Below are positions 16,667 to 24,945 of a stretch of DNA of 36,716 nt, in pieces. Each line of letters opens with the position of its first letter. Position 1 is the stretch's first letter. The position numbers and the translations under genes are program-made. The notes beneath the pieces were generated by a model. It worked only from the letters and a program-made list of their open reading frames with translations, searched no databases and was not told where the DNA came from. The stretch lies in assembly GCF_010907035.1 (NCBI RefSeq), contig NZ_QUMK01000060.1, positions 1 through 36,716 of the forward strand, written 5' to 3'. This DNA is from Rhodopseudomonas sp. BR0M22 (lineage in GTDB: Bacteria > Pseudomonadota > Alphaproteobacteria > Rhizobiales > Xanthobacteraceae).

Positions 16667-17830
16667 ATGAGCGCAGGCGACAGCGGCGGATTTTACCAGA
16701 GTGTCGCGGTGTTTCGCGGCTTCCGCAGCCTGATGGATCCTGCCCTCTACGCGCCGCTGCCGGACGATTGGAGCATCGGCGTGGCCGATATCGTCGATTC
16801 AACCCGCGCGATCGCCGAGCGGCGCTACAAGTCGGTCAACATGGCCGGGGCGGCGGTGATCGCGGCGGTGACCAACGCGCTTGAAGGGCGCGAATTCCCG
16901 TTCGTGTTCGGCGGCGACGGGGCCGGCTTTGCGGTGGCGCCTGCAGATCTGGCTGCGGCCCGTGACGCGCTGGCCGCGACCGCGGCCTGGGTTCGCGACG
17001 AACTCGGCCTGTCGATGCGGATCGCGCTGGTGCCGGTTGCAGCGATCCGCGCCAAGGGGCTCGAGGTTCGCGTCGCGCGGTTCGCGCCATCGCCGCACGT
17101 CAGCTACGCGATGTTCGCCGGTGGCGGTCTCGGCTGGGCGGAAGCGGCGATGAAGCGCGGCGAGTTTTCGATTCCGGCGGCGCCGCCTGGCACCGCGCCG
17201 GACCTCTCCGGCCTGTCGTGCCGGTTCGAGGAAATGCCGGCCCGACGCGGCGTGATCCTGTCGGTGCTGATCATGCCGATGGCGCAGACCGATCCCGCGG
17301 CGTTCCGCACCTTGATCGAGGACATCGTGTCGCTGATCGAGCGCAGCCCCGAGGCGGGCAGGCCGGTGCCCCGCGAAGGACCGGGATTACGCTGGCCGCC
17401 GCAGGGCCTCGATCTCGAAGCGCGTGCCGAGCGCGGCGGATCGCTGACGCTGCGCCGCGCCGGCCTGCTGGTCCGGACGCTATTTAGTTATTTGATCATC
17501 CGCCTCGGTATCACGGTGCGCGGCTTCGTGCCGCGACGCTATCTGGCCGAGTTGGTGGATAATTCCGACTTCCGCAAATACGACGACGGACTGCGCATGG
17601 TGGTCGACTGCGCGCCGGAGCTGGCCGACGTGCTGGAGCAGAAGCTGGCCGCTGCGGCGGTCGCAGGCGTTGCGCGCTACGGCGTGTCGCGGCAGCAGGC
17701 GGCGATGGTGACCTGTTTTACGCCCTCGGCGATGCGCAGCGATCACGTCCACTTCATCGACGGTGCCGGCGGGGGCTATGCGTCCGCCGCCCTGGCTTTG
17801 AAGGGAATGCCCGAAAAGGCGATCGCTTAG
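16667..17830 (+). CDS. DUF3095 family protein, cyclase-like fold
   Basis: 387 residues matching the DUF3095 family. An N-terminal region FYQSVAVFRGF with PLPDDWSIGVADIVDSTRAI (about 32-50) and FVFGGDGAGFAV (about 80-91) recalls class III nucleotide-cyclase/GGDEF-type folds (D-I-x-x-S-T plus G-G-D-G). The second half has SYLIIRLG and a conserved RYLAELVDNSDFRKYDDGLRMVVDC segment, and GVSRQQAAMVTCF near the end. No product or partner is established for the family; nucleotide binding is inference. Its TAG overlaps the TAA of the convergent DUF2147 gene by two bases. Confidence 0.88.
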   Translation: MSAGDSGGFYQSVAVFRGFRSLMDPALYAPLPDDWSIGVADIVDSTRAIAERRYKSVNMAGAAVIAAVTNALEGREFPFVFGGDGAGFAVAPADLAAARDALAATAAWVRDELGLSMRIALVPVAAIRAKGLEVRVARFAPSPHVSYAMFAGGGLGWAEAAMKRGEFSIPAAPPGTAPDLSGLSCRFEEMPARRGVILSVLIMPMAQTDPAAFRTLIEDIVSLIERSPEAGRPVPREGPGLRWPPQGLDLEARAERGGSLTLRRAGLLVRTLFSYLIIRLGITVRGFVPRRYLAELVDNSDFRKYDDGLRMVVDCAPELADVLEQKLAAAAVAGVARYGVSRQQAAMVTCFTPSAMRSDHVHFIDGAGGGYASAALALKGMPEKAIA

Positions 17831-18270
17831 CGCGTCAGCGTCCAGGTTTCGCCGCCGCACAGGGTGCCGACACAGCCCTCGACCAATAATGTCGTCGGGC
17901 CGGTGTGCGAGATGCTGCTCTGGTAGGTTTTGCCGTCGTCGGCGTTGTAGATGTGGCCGCTCCATTTGCCCTGCGACACCGGGCGCATGTCGCCGAAGAT
18001 CTGCAGGCCGATGATCGGCCGCGAGGCGAGCTGCGGATCGGCGTTCTTGTCGTCGACCTGCGGCTTCCCGGTGTTCGGATCGATCGGCGTCTTCAGCCAG
18101 ACGATGCTACCGCACAGCGCGTTGCCGCAGCTCTTGATCCGGACCTTGGCGTCGCCGGCCTGGGTCAGCCAGGTGCCCTGCGGGCCGGCCGACTGGGCCA
18201 TCGTTGCGGCGGGCGACAGCGACACCAGGGCAACCAGGGCAGCAACGACGAAACCGGACCGAAAGGTCAT
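17827..18270 (-). CDS. DUF2147 secreted protein
   Basis: 147 residues with a clear signal peptide (MTFRSGFVVAALVALVSLS, cleavage probable after ATMAQ). The mature part has the DUF2147 blocks: G-T-W-L-T near the start, then four cysteines in two pairs (CGNALCGSIVWLK, CVGTLCGGETW) and GHIYNADDGKTY. Relatives are small periplasmic beta-barrel-like proteins of unknown role. The ATG at 18270 was preferred to an upstream in-frame start because it places the signal peptide at the N terminus. It is convergent with DUF3095, the stop codons overlapping. Confidence 0.85.
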   Translation of the reverse strand: MTFRSGFVVAALVALVSLSPAATMAQSAGPQGTWLTQAGDAKVRIKSCGNALCGSIVWLKTPIDPNTGKPQVDDKNADPQLASRPIIGLQIFGDMRPVSQGKWSGHIYNADDGKTYQSSISHTGPTTLLVEGCVGTLCGGETWTLTR

Positions 18271-18401
18271 TCGATATCTCCAAACAATACGTGTGGGAGC
18301 CGCGAACAACATTCAGAAGCAGTGCGGCGGGCGGTTGGATAGCAGAGCGCCCGATTCGTGCAATCGTATGACCCTTGCTGCGCGCTGGGGATAATTCCGA
18401 T

Positions 18402-19775
18402 TCACTTGACCCAGCGTGTCAGATGGACCGCGGCGGCGCTGCCGAGGCCGTAGACCACCATCGCGGCCGCCACCATCGCGAACATCGCTGAAGCAGGGGC
18501 GCCGAAGGCGACCAGCGCCGAGCCGCCAACGGCGACCAGCACCAGCCTCGCGGTCGCGGCCAGCACCGGCCCACCGACCTTGGCGGCGCCCTGGCTGGCG
18601 AAATACAGCGTCACGCCGAGGCCGAAGAAGCCGAAGCCCGGGCCGGCGAGGCGGAAATATGCATGCGCCGCCGCGGTGACGGCCGGGTCGGCGGTGAACA
18701 GCGACACCCACAGCGCCGGCCAGATCGCCAGCACAGCGCCGACCGCTCCGACGATCACGGCCGACACCACGCCGGCGGTCCAGGCCACCCGCCGTGCACG
18801 CGCCACGTCACCGGCGCCGATCGCCATCCCGACCATCGGGATCGAGGCGACGCCGACCGCGAACGCGATCGGGATCAGGAGAAATTCCAGGCGCGAGCCG
18901 ATGCCGTAGCCGGCGAGCGTGGTGGTGCCGTAGCTCGCCAGCACCTTGGTGAAGATCAGGATCGTCAGCACCGATTGCAGCGGCGCGAGGCAGGCGAGGG
19001 CGCCGACCTTGAGGATGTCGACGAAGATCGGCCGCTGCAGGCTGAACGAGCGCAGTTGCAGCCGCAGCCGGCTGCGGCCGGTGCCGAGATAGATCAGCAG
19101 AAACAGCGCGCCGAGCGTGAAGGCGACGGCCTGACCGGAGGCGACGCCGGGCATGCCGAGCCGCGGCATGCCGAACAGGCCGAGTCCGAACGTACCGCCG
19201 ATCACCACCTGCAGAGCTGCGACGCCGAGCAGTACTGCTGCCGGCAGGATCATGTCGCCGGTGCCGCGCAGAATCGAAGCCAGCGTGTTCACCAGCCAGA
19301 TCGACACCGCCGCCGAGAACAGCACCACCGAATAGCTGCAGGCTTGTTCCAGCACTTCGCCGCGGCCACCGAGTAGCGCGAACAGCGAGCGGCCGAACGT
19401 CAGCACCACCAGCGAGAACACCAGGCCGCCGCCGATCCCGATCAGGATCGCGTGCAGTGCCAACACGCCCGCGCGGAGCGGGTCGCCGGCGCCGAGCGCG
19501 CGGCTGATCGCCGACGAGACCCCGCCGCCCATCGCGCCGGCGGACATCATCTGCGTCAGCATCGCGAACGGAAACACCAGCGCGATCGCCGCCAACGGCT
19601 CGGTGCCCAGCCGGCCGATGTAGGACGTCTCTGCAACCGCCACCAAGGCGGTGCCGAGCATCGCAATAGTGTTCGGCGTCGCCAGCCGCAGCAGCGTCGG
19701 CAGGATTGGTGCGGTCAGCAGCCGGTTCGGCGGCGGAGCGGGGCGCGACGTGTCGGCCGGTGCCTCGATGGTCAT
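18402..19775 (-). CDS. MATE-family multidrug/toxin efflux transporter
   Basis: 457 residues with twelve membrane helices in two halves of six, the MATE/NorM layout. The opening block LRLATPNTIAMLGTALVAVAETSYIGRLG, GTEPLAAIALVFP, and the repeated second-half motif GYGIGSRLEFLLIPIAFAVG are family-typical. It exports organic cations or drugs using Na+ or H+ gradients. The ATG at 19775 is chosen because the helix I pattern follows it by about 30 residues; an 82-codon extension further upstream is not protein-like. A candidate operator dyad lies 44-65 bases upstream of the start. It is divergent from an MFS transporter. Confidence 0.92.
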   Translation of the reverse strand: MTIEAPADTSRPAPPPNRLLTAPILPTLLRLATPNTIAMLGTALVAVAETSYIGRLGTEPLAAIALVFPFAMLTQMMSAGAMGGGVSSAISRALGAGDPLRAGVLALHAILIGIGGGLVFSLVVLTFGRSLFALLGGRGEVLEQACSYSVVLFSAAVSIWLVNTLASILRGTGDMILPAAVLLGVAALQVVIGGTFGLGLFGMPRLGMPGVASGQAVAFTLGALFLLIYLGTGRSRLRLQLRSFSLQRPIFVDILKVGALACLAPLQSVLTILIFTKVLASYGTTTLAGYGIGSRLEFLLIPIAFAVGVASIPMVGMAIGAGDVARARRVAWTAGVVSAVIVGAVGAVLAIWPALWVSLFTADPAVTAAAHAYFRLAGPGFGFFGLGVTLYFASQGAAKVGGPVLAATARLVLVAVGGSALVAFGAPASAMFAMVAAAMVVYGLGSAAAVHLTRWVK

Positions 19776-19818
19776 CTGATCGCTCCCCGGATGCCGCCTT
19801 GGATGCGCCGGCGGTCTT

Positions 19819-19840
19819 TTGTATGATGATCGAAATACAA
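19819..19840. promoter_or_regulatory. Inverted repeat TTGTAT-N10-ATACAA, candidate operator
   Basis: An exact six-base dyad spaced by ten bases, centred one helical turn-and-a-half apart, in an AT-rich island inside otherwise GC-rich DNA. It lies just upstream of the MATE start and in the divergent region shared with the MFS gene. The layout fits a dimeric GntR- or TetR-type repressor site. No regulator gene is adjacent. Confidence 0.4.
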
Positions 19841-20047
19841 TAAGCGCAGACGCCGATCGGGCACAAGTGCCGTGGCATTGCGCGCTGCGCGGGCGCGGCG
19901 GCGTTTCGCGCAGGTCTCGTGGGCGCGCGGGGGCAGGCCCCACCCCTGCATCTTGCGCAGAACCTGGATACCGAGGGGATGGATGGTCAAATCTCCCAAA
20001 CCAGGGCATGAATGCAGACAAATATTCTCCCGGGAAGGAATTCGCTC

Positions 20048-21283
20048 ATGAAGGCTGCTCAGCTCAGCCCGTTTCAGCGCTGGTCGATCCTGATCGGCGC
20101 CTCGGTTCTGCTCAGCCTGGCCATGGGCATGCGGCAGAGTTTCGGGCTGTTTCAGCCCTCGGTGATCCGCGATGTCGGTATCACCAGCGCCGACTTCTCT
20201 TTCGCCACAGCGCTGCAGAATATCATCTGGGGTGTCACCCAGCCGATGGTTGGGCTGCTCGCCGATCGCTACGGCACCCGCTGGGTGATGCTGGGCGGCG
20301 TCCTCGTCTACGCGGCCGGTCTGGTGCTGATGATGGTGGCCGACTCGGCGCTGATGTTCACACTCGGCTGCGGCGTGTGCGTCGGCATTGCGCTGTCCTG
20401 CACCGCCTCCAGCATGACCATGACGGTGACCTCGCGCACGGTTTCGCCGGCCAAGCGCAGCGTCGCGATGGGCGCGGTGTCGGCCGCGGGCTCGCTCGGC
20501 CTGGTGCTGGCCTCGCCGCTGGCGCAGACGCTGATCTCGACCGCCGGCTGGCAGATGGCGCTGATCGGCTTCCTCGGCCTCGCCGCCGCGATGCTGCCGT
20601 CGGCGCTGTTCGCCGGCCGTGCCGACAAGCTGGAGATCGACAAGGCCGACGACGTCAAGCAGTCGGCAGGCGAGGTGGTGCAGGCCGCGCTCGGCCACTC
20701 CGGCTTCGTGGTGATGGCGCTCGCGTTTTTCGTCTGCGGTCTGCAGCTGGTGTTCATCACCACGCATCTGCCGAACTATCTGGCGATCTGCGGCCTCGAT
20801 CCGTCGCTCGGCGCTTCGGCTCTGGCGGTGATCGGGCTGTTCAACGTGTTCGGGTCCTACGCATTCGGTTGGCTCGGCGGCAAGTTTCCGAAGCAGTATC
20901 TGCTCGGCGGCATCTACATCGTGCGCTCGCTGACGGTCGCAGCGTATTTCTACTTCCCGGCCTCGGCGACCACGACCATCGTGTTCGCCGCCATCATGGG
21001 CTCGCTGTGGCTCGGGGTGATTCCGCTGGTCAACGGCCTGGTCGTGCAGCTTTTCGGGCTGCGCTACATGGCGACGCTGACCGGCATCGCCTTCCTCAGC
21101 CATCAGGTCGGCTCGTTCCTCGGCGCCTGGGGCGGCGGGGTGATCTACGACCACCTCGGCAATTACGACCGCGCCTGGCAGGCCGCGGTGCTGATCGGCC
21201 TGATCGCCGGCTGTGCCCAGATGCTGATGAACGTCCGCCCGCCAGCTAGGCGCGAGGAGCTGGTGGTGCCGGTGACCGCCTGA
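20048..21283 (+). CDS. MFS transporter (OxlT/MCT-like)
   Basis: 411 residues with twelve membrane helices. The first-half loop motif GLLADRYGTRWVMLGG is the MFS signature between helices 2 and 3. The start block GMRQSFGLFQPSVIRDVGIT and FALQN-like segment resemble monocarboxylate/oxalate-formate antiporter-type members. The ATG at 20048 has GGGAAGGAA upstream and begins MKAAQLSPFQRW; an earlier in-frame ATG at 20012 lacks a good ribosome site. It probably moves a small organic anion, but the substrate is not readable. It is divergent from the MATE gene across a 272-base gap. Confidence 0.9.
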   Translation: MKAAQLSPFQRWSILIGASVLLSLAMGMRQSFGLFQPSVIRDVGITSADFSFATALQNIIWGVTQPMVGLLADRYGTRWVMLGGVLVYAAGLVLMMVADSALMFTLGCGVCVGIALSCTASSMTMTVTSRTVSPAKRSVAMGAVSAAGSLGLVLASPLAQTLISTAGWQMALIGFLGLAAAMLPSALFAGRADKLEIDKADDVKQSAGEVVQAALGHSGFVVMALAFFVCGLQLVFITTHLPNYLAICGLDPSLGASALAVIGLFNVFGSYAFGWLGGKFPKQYLLGGIYIVRSLTVAAYFYFPASATTTIVFAAIMGSLWLGVIPLVNGLVVQLFGLRYMATLTGIAFLSHQVGSFLGAWGGGVIYDHLGNYDRAWQAAVLIGLIAGCAQMLMNVRPPARREELVVPVTA

Positions 21284-21481
21284 GCGTGCAGCGGGCCGCC
21301 GCAGCCCGCGGCGGTAGCATCGCCCACCTGCGGTAAGCTGTTCATGTCGCAGCGGTATCGGCTTCGGCGCCGCCACTGCGACACGCTGTTGCAAGTTAGA
21401 ATAGATATTGGGTCCAGGCTGGGAACCTTTTATAAGGGTTCCCGTTAAGACGACGTCCCCCACCCATCGTGGAAATGAATC
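21284..21481 (+). promoter_or_regulatory. Leader/promoter region of superoxide dismutase
   Basis: 198 bases between the MFS stop and sodB. An AT-rich stretch (GTTAGAATAGATATTGG) at about 21395-21411 is the probable promoter core. It is followed by a hairpin GGGAACC (21421-21427) with GGTTCCC (21437-21443) in the 5' leader. The hairpin has no T-run, so it may act as an mRNA stabiliser or regulatory leader rather than a terminator. Confidence 0.4.
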
Positions 21482-22078
21482 ATGACCTTCACGCTTCCCG
21501 AATTGCCGTATGCCTACGACGCCCTGCAGCCGTACATGTCGAAGGAGACGCTGGAATATCACCACGACAAGCACCATCAGGCGTATGTCACCAACGGCAA
21601 CAACCTGCTGAAGGGCACCGAATTCGAGGGCAAGTCGCTCGAGGAGGTGGTCAAGGGCTCGTTCAATAAGAACGCCCCGTTGTTCAACAACGCCGCCCAG
21701 CACTACAACCACATCCACTTCTGGAAGTGGATGAAGCCGAACGGCGGCGGCAGCAAGCTGCCCGGCGCGCTGGCCAAGAAGATCGACGAAGACCTCGGCG
21801 GCTTCGAGAAGTTCAAGACCGATTTCGCCGCCGCCGGTGCCGGCCAGTTCGGCTCGGGCTGGGCCTGGCTGTCGGTCAAGGGCGGCAAGCTCGAGATCTC
21901 CAAGACTCCGAACGGCGAGAATCCGCTGGTTCACGGCGCCACCCCGATCCTCGGCGTCGACGTCTGGGAGCACTCCTACTACATCGACTATCGCAACAAG
22001 CGCCCGGACTACCTGAAGGCGTTCATCGAGAACTTGATCAACTGGGAGTACGTCGAGGAGATGTACTCGAAGGCCTGA
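21482..22078 (+). CDS. sodB: Superoxide dismutase, Fe-type (SodB)
   Basis: 198 residues, standard Fe/Mn SOD length. It dismutates superoxide in the cytoplasm. Metal ligands are His27 (EYHHDKHH), His77 (QHYNH), Asp160 and His164 (DVWEHSYY). Gln73 in FNNAAQ and the absence of Gln at the NGENPL position point to the iron-type active-site hydrogen bond, although some alphaproteobacterial members are cambialistic. The C-terminal YIDYRNKRPDYLKAFIENLINWEYV is highly conserved. It is preceded by its own leader and followed 30 bases on by a strong terminator, so it is probably monocistronic. Confidence 0.97.
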   Translation: MTFTLPELPYAYDALQPYMSKETLEYHHDKHHQAYVTNGNNLLKGTEFEGKSLEEVVKGSFNKNAPLFNNAAQHYNHIHFWKWMKPNGGGSKLPGALAKKIDEDLGGFEKFKTDFAAAGAGQFGSGWAWLSVKGGKLEISKTPNGENPLVHGATPILGVDVWEHSYYIDYRNKRPDYLKAFIENLINWEYVEEMYSKA

Positions 22079-22107
22079 TCGGCGCAGTTCGATCACGACA
22101 TCGAAAA

Positions 22108-22137
22108 GGCGGTCGCGGTGCGGCCGCCTTTTCTTTT
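22108..22137 (+). terminator. Intrinsic terminator of sodB
   Basis: GGCGGTCGC (22108-22116) pairs with GCGGCCGCC (22120-22128), one G-U wobble, across a three-base loop. It is followed by TTTTCTTTT. Position and T-run fit Rho-independent termination of the sodB transcript. Confidence 0.9.
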
Positions 22138-22229
22138 GGCAGCCGCGCCCGGCGATGCGGCTTGCGGTCGCACCCGTGCTGCTGCAAGAACGAAGTCAGG
22201 GCGACGATCGGATACGGAGCAATTCTCGA

Positions 22230-22604
22230 ATGGCCTATCTCGTGGTGTTCGTGGGCGGCGGGCTCGGGGCGATGTTTCGCCACTTCATCAACACGTTCAG
22301 CGGCCGGCTGCTCGGCACTGCGTTTCCCTATCACACCTTCTTCATCAACGTGACCGGCTCGATCGTGATGGGGCTGATCGCCGGCTACTTCGCCTTCAAG
22401 GGCGGCTCGTCGCAGCACGTCCGGCTGTTCCTGATGACCGGCATCCTCGGCGGCTACACCACATTCTCGGCATTCTCGCTCGACGCGGCGCTGCTGTACG
22501 AACGCGGCGCGGTCGGGCTCGCGGTGCTCTACGTGCTCGGCTCGGTGGTGCTGGCGATCGCCGGCCTGTTCGCCGGCATGGCTCTGATCCGCGCGATGAC
22601 TTGA
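22230..22604 (+). CDS. crcB: CrcB/Fluc fluoride channel
   Basis: 124 residues with four membrane helices. Family motifs: GGGLGAMFRHFIN at 9-21, FFINVTGSIVMGL (38-50) with the conserved Asn, and GILGGYTTFSAFSLD (73-87) with the Phe/Thr/Ser fluoride track. It forms a dual-topology dimer that lets fluoride leave the cytoplasm. The ATG at 22230 directly precedes the first helix; a possible upstream start at 22155 would add 25 non-membrane residues. It is preceded by the sodB terminator, so it has its own promoter. A palindromic-repeat half element follows the stop by 8 bases. Confidence 0.95.
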   Translation: MAYLVVFVGGGLGAMFRHFINTFSGRLLGTAFPYHTFFINVTGSIVMGLIAGYFAFKGGSSQHVRLFLMTGILGGYTTFSAFSLDAALLYERGAVGLAVLYVLGSVVLAIAGLFAGMALIRAMT

Positions 22605-22611
22605 GTTTCTT

Positions 22612-22636
22612 CGTCATTGCGAGCGAAGCAATCCAG
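22612..22636. repeat. Dispersed repeat, half element after crcB
   Basis: CGTCATTGCGAGCGAAGCAATCCAG (positions 22612-22636) is one arm of the palindrome seen in full at 28371-28448 and 34335-34416. The opposite arm is absent, so this is a solo half copy. It starts 7 bases after the crcB stop and lies in the gap before the convergent AraC gene. Confidence 0.8.
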
Positions 22637-22666
22637 CTTGGAGCGTTTTCGAGCGATCTGAGGACG

Positions 22667-23527
22667 TCAGCGCAGCGCCACCTCCTGATCCGTCCAACGA
22701 AGATAGTGTCGCGGTGCTGCGCCAAGCTCGCGCTTGAACATCGCGGCGAAGGCACTTGGACTATCGTAGCCGACGTCGAGCGCGACGCCGGTCACAGTTT
22801 CGCCTGCTCCGAGACGTGCCAAGGCTTCCAAAAGTCGCACGCGCTGCCGCCAGCCTGAAAAGCTCTGGCCAGTCTCTCGGCGGAATAACCGGGTTAGCGT
22901 CCGGCGGCTGAGGCCGCATTTGTCGGCCCAGTGGTCAAGAGTGAGGTTTGACGACGGATCGACCAGCACCGCCTTGCAGATCTCGGCAAGGCGTGGGTCC
23001 GGCGGCACCTGCACGTGCAGCGTCACCTCCGGCATCCGCGCGATCTCGGTGAGGAGAAATTCGACGAGCGTGCCGTCGCGTCCATTCTGGTCGTAGATCT
23101 CAGGTATGCGCACGGCCTCGTCCATCAGCGCTTCGACCAGCGACGAGGCGCGGATCAGGCGGCACGTATCGGAGGCCTTCCGCTCGCGATTCGGCGTGAC
23201 GTAGATCGTCTGCGCCTCGACCTCACCCCAGGCACGCGATTGATGCACGACGCCGGCAGGAATCCACAAGCCATGACCGGGCGGCACGACGAAATGACCA
23301 CGTTCGGTCATCATGGCGGTTACACCCGTGATCTGCAGGATGAACTGGTCGCGCCGATGCAAGTGACGTGTGCTGGTGCTCTCGTTCGGATAGGTGGCCG
23401 TCATCGCGGCGACCGGTCGCGCAATGGTCTGAAGGTGTCCCGCACAATTTGCGGCTGCTACTGGGCCTTCCTGCCTGCGGTAGGGGCGCAATTCAGCAGT
23501 GTCTTTTCGCCGCGTTGCGACTTTCAT
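22667..23527 (-). CDS. AraC-family regulator with N-terminal cupin
   Basis: 286 residues from the ATG at 23527; another in-frame start at 23575 is possible. The N-terminal half is an AraC-binding cupin (HLHRRDQFILQITGVTAMM, GHFVVPPGHGLWIPAGVVHQ). The C-terminal pair of helix-turn-helices reads LTLDHWADKCGLSRRTLTRLFRRETGQSF and then VTGVALDVGYDSPSAFAAMFKRELG. This resembles NimR-type AraC regulators, which usually control an adjacent transporter or hydrolase gene. The adjacent divergent gene here is only debris (23738-24116), so its target may have been lost. The PPOX gene beyond is another possible target. Confidence 0.9.
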   Translation of the reverse strand: MKVATRRKDTAELRPYRRQEGPVAAANCAGHLQTIARPVAAMTATYPNESTSTRHLHRRDQFILQITGVTAMMTERGHFVVPPGHGLWIPAGVVHQSRAWGEVEAQTIYVTPNRERKASDTCRLIRASSLVEALMDEAVRIPEIYDQNGRDGTLVEFLLTEIARMPEVTLHVQVPPDPRLAEICKAVLVDPSSNLTLDHWADKCGLSRRTLTRLFRRETGQSFSGWRQRVRLLEALARLGAGETVTGVALDVGYDSPSAFAAMFKRELGAAPRHYLRWTDQEVALR

Positions 23528-23737
23528 GGGTCGTGAACTCCCGATCCGTGGCGCTTTCGCAGCGCTCTCATGCATCTTCCGGGCCAGACATGGCCCGATC
23601 GCGATGATTGTTGTCCCCGATCAGGTAGCGCGGGACAGGGCATCCGGCAACAATACCGGCGCCCACATCATTCGCCGAACCCGGATGCGGGCTTCGCGAA
23701 GTCAATATCATGTCGATATGCGACCACGGAGAGCTCC

Positions 23738-24116
23738 ATGAACAGACGCGAATTCACCTAGGCCATGCTGACCGCCACCGCCGCCATCCTCTTCGGCATC
23801 TCGCGCGCAGCCGGCCAGACCCGCGGTGGAGCGCTCAACACCATCTCCAGCCCTAGCCGCCGCTGCTGATCACTTCATTCAACCAGCAGCAACCTACGCT
23901 GACGCTCGGCGGCAACGTCTGACCAGCTTCTCGTCGACCGCCCTGACTGACGCCCGCTTCTACGGCCTCGATTTCGGTGTTCCGGCGTTCTGCTTCGGTG
24001 CCACGATGGAAGGAGCGCATGGCTTCAACGAGCGCGTCGATTTCGCTTCGGTGAAGCGAGTCGCAAAGGCGCTCGCACTATTCACCGCGAGCTGGTGCGG
24101 TATCGAGCCGGCATAA
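23738..24116 (+). pseudogene. Decayed secreted protein / M20-family peptidase remnant
   Basis: An ATG with GGAGAG upstream begins a Tat-like signal sequence, MNRREFT-stop-AMLTATAAILFGISRAAGQ; the TAG at 23759-23761 replaces the expected sense codon. After about 30 further codons the frame shifts. In the next frame (from 23826) the end of an M20 metallopeptidase is readable: TALTDARFYGLDFGVP, then EGAHGFNERVDFASVKRVAKALALF and a final SWCGIEPA before TAA. That is only the last quarter of the family, so several hundred internal codons are gone. Linking both pieces to one gene is inference. An AT-rich dyad ATATC-N5-GATAT at 23705-23719 sits upstream. Confidence 0.65.
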
Positions 24117-24135
24117 CTCAGAGGGAAGTTCGTGA

Positions 24136-24771
24136 ATGGACAGCCAGGGTGCAGGCGGGAAGCCGTCGATCAAGTCGCAGGACGATCTTCGCGCGCATTT
24201 CGGGCAGTTGAGCCCGCTCGCGGAGAAAAAGGTTCTCAACCATCTCGACACGTTTTGCCGGGACTTCATCGCGCTGTCGCCGTTCCTCGTTCTTGCGACT
24301 AACGATGGTAACGGCCATGCCGACGCAAGCCCACGGGGCGATGCGCCCGGCTTCGTCGCCGTGCTCGACGACAAGACGTTGTTGATCCCCGACCGGCGCG
24401 GCAATAACCGCGTCGATACGTTCGGCAACATCATCGCCTCGCCCGGAATCGGGCTCATTTTCCTTGTGCCGGGTATCAACGAGACCCTGCGGGTCAACGG
24501 CCGCGCCGAGATATCGCAGGATGCGGAACTGCTGACGCCGCTGGCGGTGCAGAACGTTGTCCCCATCATTGGGCTCAAGATCCATGTCGAGGAAACTTAT
24601 TTCCACTGCGGCAAGGCTCTCATGCGCTCGAAGCTGTGGAATCCAGCCACACAGGTCGAGCGGAACAGCTTTCCGACGCTTGGCCGGATCATTGCCGAAC
24701 AGACCGCTGCCATCGAGGTTGCAGATGCCGAGAAGGCGATGGAAGAAGCTTACCGTACCAGGCTTTACTGA
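24136..24771 (+). CDS. PPOX-type FMN flavoprotein (MSMEG_1061 family)
   Basis: 211 residues with a split-barrel flavin-binding fold. Readable blocks: FIALSPFLVLATNDGNGHADASPRGD (about 50-75), LLIPDRRGNNRVDTFGNI (about 93-110), IGLIFLVPGINETLRVNGRAEI and CGKALMRSKLW. This pattern fits the MSMEG_1061-type branch of pyridoxamine-phosphate-oxidase-like flavoproteins, thought to be FMN-dependent reductases, not vitamin B6 enzymes. GAGGGAAG precedes the ATG by 8 bases. It follows the peptidase debris by 19 bases and precedes an IS3 remnant, so it lies in a patch that has been rearranged. Its function in vivo is unknown. Confidence 0.88.
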   Translation: MDSQGAGGKPSIKSQDDLRAHFGQLSPLAEKKVLNHLDTFCRDFIALSPFLVLATNDGNGHADASPRGDAPGFVAVLDDKTLLIPDRRGNNRVDTFGNIIASPGIGLIFLVPGINETLRVNGRAEISQDAELLTPLAVQNVVPIIGLKIHVEETYFHCGKALMRSKLWNPATQVERNSFPTLGRIIAEQTAAIEVADAEKAMEEAYRTRLY

Positions 24772-24837
24772 GGATGACGACGTCATGCCGGCGTCGTCTC
24801 GTAATCGAACGACGCGCCAGCGCGTTTCCCGCCAGAA

Positions 24838-24945
24838 CGTTGAGTGGCGACGCGGGCCATGGCGCAGCTTCGAGGCCGTCGAGTTGCCACCCTGGAATGG
24901 GTCGACTGGCTCGACAACCGAAGGCTCCTTGAGGGCCGCAGCTTC
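24838..24945 (+). mobile_element. Frameshifted 3' end of an IS3-family transposase
   Basis: One frame reads RRGPWRSFEAVEL and the next continues ATLEWVDWLDNRRLLE. Joined, they match the familiar end of IS3-family orfB integrases (PWRSFEAVELATLEWVDWF and NNRRLLEPIGN). The switch, at about 24886, is explained by loss of one G. The residues after LLE are degraded, and the DDE catalytic residues and the rest of the element are missing. No terminal inverted repeat was recognised. It is a fossil, not an active element. Confidence 0.7.

Noticed and set aside
19772-22096. A 774-codon minus-strand open frame over the MFS and sodB genes
   Set aside because: It is antisense to two genes with full motifs, has His/Gln/Arg-biased content and no domain.
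22138-22229. Possible fluoride riboswitch before crcB
   Set aside because: GGCGATG occurs at about 22153, but the required second stem and the CTGATG segment with its pairing partners are missing. Without them the crcB-motif fold cannot be drawn.
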